A stretch of 32,156 bases of DNA from Pseudomonadota bacterium (GTDB taxonomy: Bacteria; Pseudomonadota; Gammaproteobacteria; Burkholderiales; Burkholderiaceae_C), in NCBI GenBank assembly GCA_021808525.1, contig JAKBBK010000021.1, positions 1 through 32,156 on the forward strand. Direction: 5' to 3'. The translations under genes were made by a program, and so were the position numbers. Shown piece after piece: positions 1 through 7,557 of this stretch. The stretch's first letter is position 1; each line of letters begins with the position of its first letter. Below the pieces are notes generated by a model. That model did not search any database. It saw only the letters and a list, made by a program, of their open reading frames with translations, and was not told the origin of the DNA.

Positions 1-1946
1 GGCAGGTAGCCGTGGCTGGGGCAGATCGAGAAGGTCGGGGTGACGGTGATGTAGGGCAGGCGAAAGCGGGTCAGCGCGCGCCGCACCAGATCGCGGCAGG
101 CCTCGGCGCTGGACAGGCGCTCGCGCATGTACAGGTGCAGCACGGTGCCGCCGGTGTATTTGCGCTGCAGATCGTCCTGGCGCTCCAGGGCCTCGAAGGG
201 ATCGTCGGTGAAGTCCACCGGCAATTGCGAGGAATTGGTGTAGTAGGGGTTCTGCGGGGTACCCGCCTGCAGGATGCCGGGGTAGCGCTTGCGGTCTTCC
301 TTGGCGAAGCGGTAGGTCGTGCCCTCGGCCGGGGTGGCCTCCAGGTTGTAGAGATGGCCGGTCTCCTCCTGGAAGGCCACCATGCGCGCGCGCACATGAT
401 CCAGCAGCCTGGCGGCCAGCGCGTGCCCGGCCGGGCTGCTGATGTCCTGCGCGTCCCGCGTGAAATTGCGGATCATCTCGTTGATGCCATTCACGCCCAG
501 GGTGGAGAAGTGGTTGCGCAGGGTGCCCAGGTAGCGCCGGGTGTAGGGGAACAGTCCCTGGTCGATCAGGCGCTGGATCACCTTGCGCTTGATCTCCAGG
601 CTCTGGCGCCCGAGCTCGAGCAACTCGTCGAGGCGCGCGAACAGGGCCGGCTCGTCGCCCGCGTGCAGGTGGCCCAGGCGCGCGCAGTTGATGGTCACCA
701 CCCCCAGCGAGCCGGTCTGCTCGGCCGAGCCGAACAGGCCGTTGCCGCGCTTGAGCAACTCGCGCAAGTCGAGTTGCAGGCGACAGCACATGGAGCGGAT
801 CTGATGGGGCCTGAGCTCCGAATTGATGAAATTCTGGAAGTAGGGCAGGCCGTAGCGCGCCGTCATCTCGAACAGCGCCCGCGCATTGGGGCTGTCCCAG
901 TCGAAGTCCGGGGTGATGTTGTAGGTGGGGATGGGAAAGGTGAACACCCGGCCGCGGGCGTCGCCCGCGCTCATCACGTCGATGTAGGCACGGTTGATCA
1001 GGTCCATCTCGGCCTGCAGTTCGCCGTAGCGAAAGGGCATCTCGCGCCCGCCGATCAGGGGCACCTGTTCGCGCAGGTCCTCGGGGCAGACCCAGTCGAA
1101 GGTCAGGTTGGTGAAGGGCGTCTGCGTGCCCCAGCGCGAGGGTACGTTGAGGTTGTAGATCAGCTCCTGCAGGCTCTGGCGCACCTGCGCATAGTCCAGG
1201 CCGTCCTTGCGCACGTAGGGTGCGAGGTAGGTGTCGAAGGAGCTGAAGGCCTGCGCTCCGGCCCACTCGTTCTGCATGGTGCCGAGAAAATTGACGATCT
1301 GTCCGACAGCGCTGGACAGGTGTTGCGGGGGAGCGGATTCCACCTTGCCGGGCACGCCGTTGAGCCCCTCCTGCAGCAAGGTGCGCAGCGACCAGCCGGC
1401 GCAGTAGCCGCTGAGCATGTCCAGATCGTGGATGTGGATGTCGGCGGCGCGGTGGGCCTGGCCGATCTCGGGCGGGTAGACGTGATCCAGCCAGTAATTG
1501 GCCACCACCTTGCCCGAGACGTTGAGAATCAGTCCGCCCAGCGAATAGCCCTGGTTGGCATTGGCGTTGACCCGCCAGTCGGTCTGCTGCAGGTACTCGT
1601 TCATCGATGCCTCGACGTCGACCAGGCTGCGCCGCGCATCGCGCAGCTTGCGGTGCTGCTCCCGGTAGACGATGTAGGCGCGCAGCGTGGCGCGGTGGCC
1701 GGCGTCGAACAGCGTGGCTTCCACGGCGTCCTGGATCTGCTCGATATGCGGCGTCGCCGCCTCGATCGCACCCAGGCGCGGCAGCACGCCGGCACGGGTG
1801 AGCTGCAGCGCCCGCGCGGCGTCGAACTCCAGCGCGGCCTGGCCCGCGCGCGCCAGCGCACTGGCGATCTTGTCCGCATCGAAGGGGCGCAGGCTGCCGT
1901 CGCGCTTGATCACATGGAGGGTCGGGCCGGTCGCATCGGAGAACAT
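1..1946 (-). CDS. nrdD: Anaerobic (class III) ribonucleoside-triphosphate reductase, C-terminus cut by window edge
   Basis: Reduces ribonucleoside triphosphates to deoxyribonucleotides under anoxia with a glycyl radical. It starts at the ATG at 1944-1946, behind a GGGAG Shine-Dalgarno, and stays open to base 1, giving 648 codons. Residues 1-100 form an ATP-cone (LHVIKRDGSLRPFDADKIA), the allosteric nucleotide-binding domain. The catalytic barrel follows, with HIHDLDMLSGYCAGWSLR near residue 175, SMCCRLQLDLRELLKRGNG near residue 385 (a candidate for the conserved active-site cysteine region) and TGSLGVVTINCARLG just after. The last visible residues are TPTFSICPSHGYLP, so the Cys4 zinc site and the glycyl-radical loop lie outside the window; family members are roughly 650-710 residues. 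The activase nrdG is expected downstream but cannot be seen. NrdR-like and FNR-like sites upstream fit an anaerobically expressed, dNTP-repressed gene. Confidence 0.95.
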   Translation of the reverse strand, partial: MFSDATGPTLHVIKRDGSLRPFDADKIASALARAGQAALEFDAARALQLTRAGVLPRLGAIEAATPHIEQIQDAVEATLFDAGHRATLRAYIVYREQHRKLRDARRSLVDVEASMNEYLQQTDWRVNANANQGYSLGGLILNVSGKVVANYWLDHVYPPEIGQAHRAADIHIHDLDMLSGYCAGWSLRTLLQEGLNGVPGKVESAPPQHLSSAVGQIVNFLGTMQNEWAGAQAFSSFDTYLAPYVRKDGLDYAQVRQSLQELIYNLNVPSRWGTQTPFTNLTFDWVCPEDLREQVPLIGGREMPFRYGELQAEMDLINRAYIDVMSAGDARGRVFTFPIPTYNITPDFDWDSPNARALFEMTARYGLPYFQNFINSELRPHQIRSMCCRLQLDLRELLKRGNGLFGSAEQTGSLGVVTINCARLGHLHAGDEPALFARLDELLELGRQSLEIKRKVIQRLIDQGLFPYTRRYLGTLRNHFSTLGVNGINEMIRNFTRDAQDISSPAGHALAARLLDHVRARMVAFQEETGHLYNLEATPAEGTTYRFAKEDRKRYPGILQAGTPQNPYYTNSSQLPVDFTDDPFEALERQDDLQRKYTGGTVLHLYMRERLSSAEACRDLVRRALTRFRLPYITVTPTFSICPSHGYL

Positions 1947-1954
1947 CGTGGCTC

Positions 1955-2002
1955 CCACTAGATGTAGTGTCAGGCAGCCATGCTAAACACTAGCGCTAGC
2001 GC
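1955..2002 (-). promoter_or_regulatory. Tandem NrdR-like boxes upstream of nrdD
   Basis: Two 16-base near-palindromes share the CACTA-N4-TAG core of the NrdR box. The first, at 1955-1970, reads ACACTACATCTAGTGG on the minus strand. The second, at 1987-2002, reads ACACTAGCGCTAGCGC on the plus strand. Their centres are 32 bases apart, about three helical turns, which is the usual arrangement of NrdR box pairs upstream of nrd operons. They lie 9 to 56 bases from the nrdD start, where a repressor would block transcription. The spacing and core are seen directly; NrdR binding is inferred. Confidence 0.75.
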
Positions 2003-2037
2003 CTGGGACCGCTTTCCGGCGGGCGCGTGCAGGACCC

Positions 2038-2051
2038 TTGTCCTGCATCAA
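2038..2051. promoter_or_regulatory. FNR/ANR-like site upstream of nrdD
   Basis: TTGTCCTGCATCAA matches the FNR/ANR consensus TTGAT-N4-ATCAA at 8 of 10 defined positions, with one perfect half-site. It lies about 92 bases upstream of the nrdD start and just beyond the NrdR-like boxes, consistent with anaerobic activation of nrdD. The divergent antitoxin gene could also be affected. No clear -10 element was found at a fixed distance, so this is a moderate call. Confidence 0.5.
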
Positions 2052-2128
2052 GCTTTGTGGTCGGTCGAGCGCACGTAGAAGTCGATGCGGGCGGCCCTAT
2101 CGACCGGCGCACGGGTCATGGCACCCGA

Positions 2129-2157
2129 ATGACCGTTTCGACCGGGAGGCGTACAAT
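2129..2157 (+). promoter_or_regulatory. Putative promoter of the RES-Xre toxin-antitoxin pair, with TCGACCG repeats
   Basis: An ATGACC -35-like element (2129-2134), a 17-base spacer and TACAAT (2152-2157) resemble a sigma-70 promoter, with transcription expected near 2164. TCGACCGG occurs at 2138-2145 inside the spacer and again at 2100-2107. An inverted copy, CGGTCGA, is at 2062-2068. Antitoxins of this class usually repress their own promoter, so these repeats are candidate operator half-sites; that role is inference. Confidence 0.45.
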
Positions 2158-2188
2158 TTCATCAAATCAGTCAGGCGGAGCCCTTACC

Positions 2189-2863
2189 ATGACCAAGGCT
2201 GCGGAGCCCAAGCTGCACGGCGACGTGCTCACGCTGCGCCCTTGCGACCCAGGCACGCAACACGCAACGGGGCACGGAAGGGCCTTTGTGCTCGAGGTGG
2301 CGGACGAGGCCGCCTCCAGCACGCTGCTGGCCTCGCTGCCGCTGCTGGACCGCCTGTTGGCGGAGAAGGTGGCGGCCGTGCGAGAGCAGCGCATGGGCGA
2401 AATGGTCGACTTCATGGCCGCGCGCCTGCTGGCTTGCGCCGAGGTCGACTGGACCATGGCCCAGCGCCTCGCCGAGCGGCATGCCCGCATCCTCAACGAG
2501 TTCGGTTACTACACCGCCGAAGAGTTGGCCGACGCCAACGGGTCGCAGGCGAGCAACCGCGCGGCGCTGGCCGATAACTGGCGCAAGCGCAGACAGGTGT
2601 TCGCCGTGCCGCATCCAGACAAGGGTGCCCGCGAGCGCGACGTCTACCCGGCCTTCCAGTTCGAGGAGGCCAGGCCGATCCGGGCCGTGCAGGAGGTGCT
2701 GGAGGCCTTCGCCGGGCGCAAGTCGCCTTGGAAACTCGCCCTGTGGTTCACGTCGAACCATGGCGCATTGCCGGGCAGTGCCCGCCCGGTGGATCTGCTG
2801 GCCGGCGATGCGCAAGCCGTCGTGCGGGCCGCCCGGCAGGATGCGCTGGGGAGTGCCGCTTGA
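2189..2863 (+). CDS. Antitoxin of the Xre/MbcA/ParS type (RES-toxin partner)
   Basis: Probable antitoxin that binds and neutralises the RES-domain protein encoded immediately downstream and represses the shared promoter. The C-terminal 70 residues hold the toxin-binding pattern of the Xre/MbcA/ParS family: PAFQFEEARPIRAVQEVLEAF, then WFTSNHGALPGSARPVDLLAGD, then a terminal AVVRAARQ helix. At 224 residues it is longer than most family members (about 120-170). The N-terminal half is helical (LLDRLLAEKVAAVREQRMGE) and has no helix-turn-helix that I can confidently mark. The ATG at 2189 was chosen because GGAG precedes it and homology starts after it, although the frame is open back to 2027. The gene overlaps the toxin start by four bases. 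Confidence 0.8.
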   Translation: MTKAAEPKLHGDVLTLRPCDPGTQHATGHGRAFVLEVADEAASSTLLASLPLLDRLLAEKVAAVREQRMGEMVDFMAARLLACAEVDWTMAQRLAERHARILNEFGYYTAEELADANGSQASNRAALADNWRKRRQVFAVPHPDKGARERDVYPAFQFEEARPIRAVQEVLEAFAGRKSPWKLALWFTSNHGALPGSARPVDLLAGDAQAVVRAARQDALGSAA

Positions 2864-3507
2864 GCTGCCGCGCGCCGGCGCCGCCACTCGATCCCCTGTT
2901 CGAGCGTTGGCCCGCCGGTCGGGTGATCCACGTGATCCACGACACGGCCTTCGCGCCCGAGAGTTTCCACCCTGGCGTGGACGCGGCCGGGCGAACTTGC
3001 AAGGCCACGAGGTTCTCGCCGATCCGCGGCCCTGGGGGCCGGCCGGTTCCCTATCTCTATGGCGGGTCGACGCTGGACTGCGCGATTTTCGAGACGGTGT
3101 TCCACGATGTTCCCGTGGACGCTCCCGACAAGTTCGTCGACCTCGGCGACTTCGCCCGTCGCGGTCATGGCGAACTGCTACCGCGCCGCGATCTGCGGCT
3201 GGTGGATCTGACCAGCGAAGGCCTGCATCGTCTGAAGGTGCCCAAGCAGGAACTGATCGCCAGTCCTTCGCGGGACTACCCGGTCACGGTCCGATGGGCA
3301 CAGGCGCTGCACCGGCAGTTCGGCGATGTGGACGGCTTGCTCTGGATGTCGCGCCAGCGCGATCGGGACCATGCCCTGATTCTGTTCGGGGATCGGCTCG
3401 AGAATGTGCTCACGGGCCGGCGCCTCGGCGGGCCCCTGAGCCGCAACGCCCGATTGCGCGAAGCGGTGCTGGCCGCGGCACTGCGCGCCGGCATCGAAGC
3501 CTGTTGA
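2860..3507 (+). CDS. RES-domain toxin (probable NAD+-degrading)
   Basis: RES toxins deplete NAD+ by phosphorolysis or hydrolysis and arrest growth unless bound by their antitoxin. The three eponymous residues are visible: Arg51 in TRFSPI, Glu78 in AIFETVFHD and Ser164 in LLWMSRQRD. The YLYGGSTLDCAIFET segment is typical of the fold. The TTG start at 2860 is favoured: it forms a TTGA overlap with the antitoxin stop, and GGGGAG lies 7 bases upstream, so toxin translation is probably coupled to the antitoxin. This gives 215 residues, a normal family length. Enzyme activity is inferred from the family (MbcT-like); nothing in the sequence suggests inactivation. Confidence 0.85.
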   Translation: MSCRAPAPPLDPLFERWPAGRVIHVIHDTAFAPESFHPGVDAAGRTCKATRFSPIRGPGGRPVPYLYGGSTLDCAIFETVFHDVPVDAPDKFVDLGDFARRGHGELLPRRDLRLVDLTSEGLHRLKVPKQELIASPSRDYPVTVRWAQALHRQFGDVDGLLWMSRQRDRDHALILFGDRLENVLTGRRLGGPLSRNARLREAVLAAALRAGIEAC

Positions 3508-3652
3508 TGTCGCCGCGCGGCGTGGCCAATCGCCGGCTGCGACCTCGAGCCGCCAGGACGCGCGGTCCGCCCTGGGCGGGGCCCGTGGCATGGAACTTGT
3601 ATGGGGTCGGATCCTGGATCCCGCTCCTCGACCTTCCTGCCGCGCTGCTTCC

Positions 3653-4732
3653 ATGTGTCTGCCCGCCGCCCCCAAGCCCTTGCGCGCCCCCGACGCCGCG
3701 TCGGAGCGCCGCGCGCTGGGCGGCTACGTGGCGGCCGTGGCGGCGCTGCACCTGCTGGGCTGGGGCCTGTGCCTGGGGCAGGCGCGTGCGCATCCGGCAC
3801 TGCTGGGCCTGGGGGTATCGGCCTACCTGTTCGGCTTGCGCCATGGCTTCGATGCCGACCACATCGCCGCGGTGGACGACACCGTGCGCCTGCTGCTGCA
3901 GAAGGGGCGCGCCGCGGCGGGGGCGGGCTTGTACTTCTCCCTCGGGCATTCCTCGGTGGTGTTCGTGCTGGCCCTGCTCACGGCCGTCGCGGCGGATCAG
4001 GTCAAGCGCCACCTGCCCGGACTGGAGGGCATGGGGGGCCTGATCGGGACCCTGGTGTCGGGCCTGTTCCTGTGCATCGTCGGCCTGCTCAACCTGGGGG
4101 TTCTGCTCGAACTGCTGCGACTGTGGCGGGGCCATCGCGCGGGGCTTGCGCATCCGCATGCGCATGCGCATTCGCACGCGCTGATGGACGACATGCTGGC
4201 CCGGCGCGGCCTGCTCAACCGGCTGACCGGCCGGCGTGCGGGCGGCGTGGTCGAGCGGGCGTGGCAGATGTTTCCGGTCGGCCTGCTGTTCGGCCTGGGA
4301 TTCGACACCGCCTCGGAGATCGCGCTGCTGGCCCTGGGCACCGGCGCGGCGGCGGGACGCGCGCCGCTGGCCGCGGTGCTGGCCTTGCCGGTACTGTTCG
4401 CCGCCGGCATGTCCCTGGTGGACACCGCCGACAGCGTGATGATGAGCCGCGCCTATCGCTGGGCACTGCTCGACCCGGCCCGGCGCATGCTCTACAACCT
4501 GGCGACCACCTCCGTGTCGGTGGCCGTGGCGCTGGGAATCGGTGCGGCCGAACTGCTGCAGGTATTGGCCGGACGGCTGGGGCCGTGGGGCGCTGGCGTC
4601 GCGGTGCCGGCCGGGCCGTCCCTGGACCGGCTGGGCTACGCCATCGTCGCCTTGTTCGCGCTGGCCTGGGGCGCCTCGGTGCTGCTGCGGCGCCTCGGAG
4701 CACGCAAACTGTCGGGCCCGCCACCGGCTTGA
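3653..4732 (+). CDS. NiCoT-family nickel/cobalt permease
   Basis: Inner-membrane secondary transporter for Ni2+ and/or Co2+ with about eight membrane segments. All four family signatures are present: RHGFDADHIAAVDDT (residues 63-77), SLGHSSVVF, LGFDTASEIALL and GMSLVDTADSVMM. A histidine-rich cytoplasmic loop (HPHAHAHSH, near residue 170) may buffer metal. An in-frame ATG exists at 3590, but codons 3590-3652 (GAA, CTT, GTA, GGT, GCT, CCT, CGA) lack the strong G/C third-position bias of the rest, so I chose the ATG at 3653 (359 residues). That start has no clear Shine-Dalgarno. No nickel enzyme or cobalamin gene is nearby, so the preferred metal cannot be told. Its stop lies only 7 bases from that of the convergent lysR gene. 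Confidence 0.92.
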   Translation: MCLPAAPKPLRAPDAASERRALGGYVAAVAALHLLGWGLCLGQARAHPALLGLGVSAYLFGLRHGFDADHIAAVDDTVRLLLQKGRAAAGAGLYFSLGHSSVVFVLALLTAVAADQVKRHLPGLEGMGGLIGTLVSGLFLCIVGLLNLGVLLELLRLWRGHRAGLAHPHAHAHSHALMDDMLARRGLLNRLTGRRAGGVVERAWQMFPVGLLFGLGFDTASEIALLALGTGAAAGRAPLAAVLALPVLFAAGMSLVDTADSVMMSRAYRWALLDPARRMLYNLATTSVSVAVALGIGAAELLQVLAGRLGPWGAGVAVPAGPSLDRLGYAIVALFALAWGASVLLRRLGARKLSGPPPA

Positions 4733-4739
4733 GGGGCCG

Positions 4740-5648
4740 TCAGGCCGCGGCGGCGCCGTGCGGCGCCCAGACCTCGATGCGCAGCAGCAGATCGCACAGC
4801 GCCTGCGCGGCGGTGGAAAGCTGGCGCTCGGTGCGCCGCAGCAGCCCGATGCGGCGTTGCACCTGGGGCGCCACCAGGGGGCGGCAGCAGGCGCCCAGCT
4901 CGGCCATCTGGTCCACGCAGAAGCCCGGCACCGCGCTGACCCCCAGGCCCTGCGCCACCATGCGCCCCACGGTGGCGAGCTGGTGGCATTCGAAGGCCAC
5001 GCGCAACTCCTTTTGGTGCACGGACAGCACCTGTTCGAGCAGTGCGCGCACCGCGGAGGGGCGCTGCAAGGCGATGAAGCGCTCGCGCAGCAGCTCTTCC
5101 CAGCCGATGCGCGGCGCCGAGGCCAGTTCGCTGTCCGGGGGAACGACGGCCACGAAACGGTCGGTGTGAAAGGCCTGGAACTGCAGGCGCTCGAGCTGCA
5201 TGGGCTCGAAGGCGATGCCCAGCTCCACCTGGCCGCCGCGCACCATGTCCAGCACGCGTTCGTTGATCACGTCGTGGATGGCCACGTCGATGCGCGGATG
5301 GCGTTCGACGAAGCGTGCCAGCGCGCGCGGCAGCAGGTTGCAGGCGAAGGAGGGGATCACCGCCACCTCCACGCGCCCGATGTCCAGCGCGAAGTGCCGG
5401 CGCATGCGCTCGCGCGCGTCGTCCCAGTCGGCGATCAGGCGCGGGGCCAGGGCCAGCAGCACCTCGCCTTCCGGGGTCAGCTGCACGTTGCGGCTGCTGC
5501 GCACGAACAGCGCCCCGCCCAGCGAGGCCTCCAGCGCCTTGATGGCCAGGCTGAGCGCGGGCTGGGACAGGTGCACGCGTTCGCAGGCCTGCACGAAACT
5601 CAGGGTCTGCGCGACCGCCAGGAACGCCCGCAACTGCTTCAAGGTCAT
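4740..5648 (-). CDS. LysR-family transcriptional regulator, divergent from scoAB
   Basis: A 302-residue LysR-type regulator. Residues 1-60 are the winged helix-turn-helix (LKQLRAFLAVAQTLSFVQAC, then HLSQPALSLAIKALEASLG). From about residue 90 a periplasmic-binding-like effector domain follows (GRVEVAVIPSF through VAQGLGVSAVPGF). It is divergent from the CoA-transferase genes with 120 bases between the starts, the standard arrangement for a LysR regulator controlling its neighbour. Control of scoAB, perhaps in response to a 3-oxoacid or related aromatic or ketone intermediate, is inferred from position only. Confidence 0.9.
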   Translation of the reverse strand: MTLKQLRAFLAVAQTLSFVQACERVHLSQPALSLAIKALEASLGGALFVRSSRNVQLTPEGEVLLALAPRLIADWDDARERMRRHFALDIGRVEVAVIPSFACNLLPRALARFVERHPRIDVAIHDVINERVLDMVRGGQVELGIAFEPMQLERLQFQAFHTDRFVAVVPPDSELASAPRIGWEELLRERFIALQRPSAVRALLEQVLSVHQKELRVAFECHQLATVGRMVAQGLGVSAVPGFCVDQMAELGACCRPLVAPQVQRRIGLLRRTERQLSTAAQALCDLLLRIEVWAPHGAAAA

Positions 5649-5677
5649 GATTCATTTACTTTATCAAAGAATGGGCC

Positions 5678-5693
5678 TGAAATTCCAATTTCA
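5678..5693. promoter_or_regulatory. Perfect inverted repeat, candidate LysR operator
   Basis: TGAAATTCCAATTTCA is a perfect inverted repeat (7-base arms, 2-base centre) in the AT-rich half of the lysR-scoA intergenic region, 30 bases from the lysR start and 76 from the scoA start. LysR proteins bind interrupted palindromes in such places, so this is the best operator candidate here. I could not identify a convincing -35/-10 pair for either gene. Confidence 0.5.
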
Positions 5694-5730
5694 CAAATCC
5701 TTGGCCCTGCGCGAACATAGCGGTCTGCAT

Positions 5731-5747
5731 CCCGGCGAAGGGCCGGG
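5731..5747 (+). other. Hairpin in the scoA leader
   Basis: CCCGGC (5731-5736) pairs with GCCGGG (5742-5747) around a 5-base loop, ending 12 bases before the GGAG Shine-Dalgarno of scoA. It has no T-tract and is unlikely to be a terminator. It may be an RNA stability element or chance in GC-rich DNA. Confidence 0.3.
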
Positions 5748-5768
5748 CACCAACCCAGCGGAGATCGG

Positions 5769-6473
5769 ATGAGCGGACTCGACAAACGCGTGCAAAGCTA
5801 CGCCCAGGCCCTGGACGGCCTGGCCGACGGCATGACCGTGATCGCCGGCGGCTTCGGGCTGTGCGGCATCCCGGAGAACCTGATCGCAGAGATCCACCGC
5901 CGCGGCACGCGCGGCCTCACGGTGGTCTCGAACAACTGCGGGGTCGACGGCTTCGGCCTGGGCGTGCTGCTCGAGCAGCGCCAGATCCGCAAGGTCATCG
6001 CCTCCTACGTGGGCGAGAACGCGCTGTTCGAGAAGCAGCTGCTGGCCGGCGAGATCGAGGTGGAGCTGACCCCGCAGGGCACGCTGGCCGAGAAGCTGCG
6101 CGCCGGCGGCGCCGGCATCCCGGCCTTTTTCACCGCCACCGGCTACGGCACGCCGGTGGCCGAGGGCAAGGAAGTGCGCCAGTTCGGGGACCGCAACTAC
6201 ATCCTGGAGCGTTCCATCACCGGGGATTTCGCCATCGTCAAGGGCTGGAAGGCGGACCATTTCGGCAACGTGATCTACCGCCACACCGCGCGCAATTTCA
6301 ACCCGCTGGCCGCCACCGCGGGGCGCATCACCGTGGTCGAGGTCGAGGAGATCGTCGAACCCGGCGAACTCGACCCCGCGCAGGTCCACACCCCCGGCAT
6401 CTACGTCGATCGCGTGATCCAGGGCAGCTTCGAGAAGCGCATCGAGCAGCGCACCGTGCGCCGCACCGCCTGA
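5769..6473 (+). CDS. scoA: 3-oxoacid CoA-transferase subunit A
   Basis: Alpha subunit of a family I CoA-transferase, moving CoA from succinyl-CoA to a 3-oxoacid (acetoacetate or 3-oxoadipate). The N-terminal glycine-rich CoA-binding loop [13 protein letters not shown], the segment [17 protein letters not shown] and the C-terminal [11 protein letters not shown] are typical of ScoA/PcaI/AtoD-type subunits. Length (234 residues) is normal. A GGAG precedes the ATG by 5 bases. The gene lies 10 bases upstream of scoB in the same orientation, so the two are surely co-transcribed. The substrate is uncertain: no beta-ketoadipate or PHB genes are in view. ScoAB (succinyl-CoA:acetoacetate) is the best guess by sequence style. 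Confidence 0.9.
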   Translation: MSGLDKRVQSYAQALDGLADGMTVIAGGFGLCGIPENLIAEIHRRGTRGLTVVSNNCGVDGFGLGVLLEQRQIRKVIASYVGENALFEKQLLAGEIEVELTPQGTLAEKLRAGGAGIPAFFTATGYGTPVAEGKEVRQFGDRNYILERSITGDFAIVKGWKADHFGNVIYRHTARNFNPLAATAGRITVVEVEEIVEPGELDPAQVHTPGIYVDRVIQGSFEKRIEQRTVRRTA

Positions 6474-6483
6474 GGAAACCCCC

Positions 6484-7149
6484 ATGAGCCTGACCCGAGA
6501 ACAAATGGCCCAGCGCGTCGCGCGCGAACTGCGCGACGGCTACTACGTCAACCTGGGCATCGGCATTCCCACGCTGGTGGCCAACTACGTCCCGCCCGGC
6601 ATCGACGTGATGCTGCAGTCCGAGAACGGCCTGCTGGGCATGGGGCCCTTCCCGACCGAGGACGAGGTCGATGCCGACATGATCAACGCCGGCAAGCAGA
6701 CGGTCACCGCGCGCCGCGGCGCCGCCATCTTCGATTCGGCCGATTCCTTCGCCATGATCCGCGGCGGCCACGTGGACCTGACGGTGCTGGGAGCCTTCGA
6801 GGTCGATGTGGAGGGCAACATCGCCTCGTGGATGATCCCCGGCAAGCTGGTCAAGGGCATGGGCGGCGCGATGGACCTGGTGGCCGGCGCGGCCAACATC
6901 ATCGTGGTCATGACCCACGCGTCCAAGAACGGCGAGTCCAAGCTGTTGCCGCACTGCTCGCTGCCGCTGACCGGCGCCGGCTGCATCCGCCGCGTGCTCA
7001 CCGACCTGGCCTACCTGGAGATCGAGAACGGCGCCTTCGTGCTGAAGGAGCGCGCGCCGGGCGTCCCGGTGGACGAGATCGTCGCCAAGACGGCCGGCCG
7101 CCTGATCGTGCCGTCCGAGGTGCCGGAGATGCAGGTCGATCCGGCCTGA
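6484..7149 (+). CDS. scoB: 3-oxoacid CoA-transferase subunit B
   Basis: Beta subunit carrying the catalytic glutamate that forms the enzyme-CoA thioester, seen in the motif SENGLLGMGP near residue 42. The N-terminus NLGIGIPTLVANYVP and the segment VLGAFEVDVEGNIASWMIPG are diagnostic. The product has 221 residues, the usual length. The ATG follows the scoA stop by 10 bases with a weak GGA Shine-Dalgarno, implying translational coupling. As with scoA, acetoacetate versus 3-oxoadipate specificity cannot be settled by eye. A candidate hairpin terminator follows. Confidence 0.92.
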   Translation: MSLTREQMAQRVARELRDGYYVNLGIGIPTLVANYVPPGIDVMLQSENGLLGMGPFPTEDEVDADMINAGKQTVTARRGAAIFDSADSFAMIRGGHVDLTVLGAFEVDVEGNIASWMIPGKLVKGMGGAMDLVAGAANIIVVMTHASKNGESKLLPHCSLPLTGAGCIRRVLTDLAYLEIENGAFVLKERAPGVPVDEIVAKTAGRLIVPSEVPEMQVDPA

Positions 7150-7162
7150 GCGCGATCGCGCG

Positions 7163-7180
7163 GCTGCCGGGAGGCAGTTT
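7163..7180 (+). terminator. Candidate terminator of scoAB
   Basis: CTGCC (7164-7168) and GGCAG (7173-7177) form a stem around GGGA, followed by TTT. It sits 14 bases after the scoB stop and before the higBA promoter. The stem is short and the T-run is only three bases. Confidence 0.4.
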
Positions 7181-7201
7181 GCAGGTGCGGACGACGGCGT
7201 A

Positions 7202-7231
7202 TTCACCATGATCCCAAAATGGGACTACCAT
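7202..7231 (+). promoter_or_regulatory. Putative higBA promoter with internal operator
   Basis: TTCACC (7202-7207), an 18-base spacer and TACCAT (7226-7231) form a weak sigma-70-like promoter. The spacer contains the inverted repeat TCCCA-AAA-TGGGA (7212-7224), well placed for autorepression by HigA. Transcription would begin near 7238, the A of the higB ATG, implying a leaderless message. Both readings are inference from spacing. Confidence 0.45.
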
Positions 7232-7237
7232 GGACCG

Positions 7238-7540
7238 ATGCGGGTGATCGCCGTCTCCGCGCTACGCGAGTTCTGGACTTTGCATCCGGATGCATGGGGA
7301 CCGCTGCAGGCTTGGTACCGGGAAGCCGTCAGCGCGTCGTGGGCCACGCCGACGGAGATCAAGGCGCAATACGGTAGCGCGAGCATCCTGAAGAATCGTC
7401 GCGTGGTGTTCAACATCAAGGGCAACGCCTACCGTCTCGTGGTTTCGGTGGCTTTCAGGTTGCAGATCGTGTATGTCGAATTCGTCGGTACCCATGAGGC
7501 CTACGACGCGATCGATGCCGATACCGTGGAGCCGGTGTGA
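7238..7540 (+). CDS. higB: HigB-type toxin (RelE superfamily mRNA interferase)
   Basis: HigB toxins cleave mRNA on the translating ribosome. The 100-residue product shows the family's collinear signature: MRVIAVSALREFW at the N-terminus, PLQAWYREAVSASWATP, then NRRVVFNIKGNAYRLVV and VYVEFVGTHEAYDAID. The frame also offers an ATG at 7208 (MIPKWDYHGP), but family members begin at MRVI and the 7208-7237 stretch looks like promoter and operator, so 7238 is preferred. No Shine-Dalgarno precedes it, consistent with a leaderless transcript. The toxin gene precedes the antitoxin, the usual HigBA order. Confidence 0.88.
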   Translation: MRVIAVSALREFWTLHPDAWGPLQAWYREAVSASWATPTEIKAQYGSASILKNRRVVFNIKGNAYRLVVSVAFRLQIVYVEFVGTHEAYDAIDADTVEPV

Positions 7541-7557
7541 CGCGGAGGGACCATTCC

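Noticed and set aside
12-1961. A 649-codon open frame on the plus strand opposite nrdD
   Set aside because: Its translation is low-complexity and rich in Gly, Ala, Val, Gln and His, with no family motif. It is the antisense shadow of a well-supported GC-rich gene.
1991-1999. TAGCGCTAG upstream of nrdD as a GntR operator
   Set aside because: The core resembles the gluconate operators, but the flanks do not, and its 32-base spacing from the other CACTA-N4-TAG box makes an NrdR box the better reading.
3508-3652. Nickel or cobalamin riboswitch, or NikR operator, before the NiCoT gene
   Set aside because: No conserved riboswitch core or GTATGA-N16-TCATAC-like repeat could be found. The stretch shows nothing beyond a GGATCC-containing repeat.
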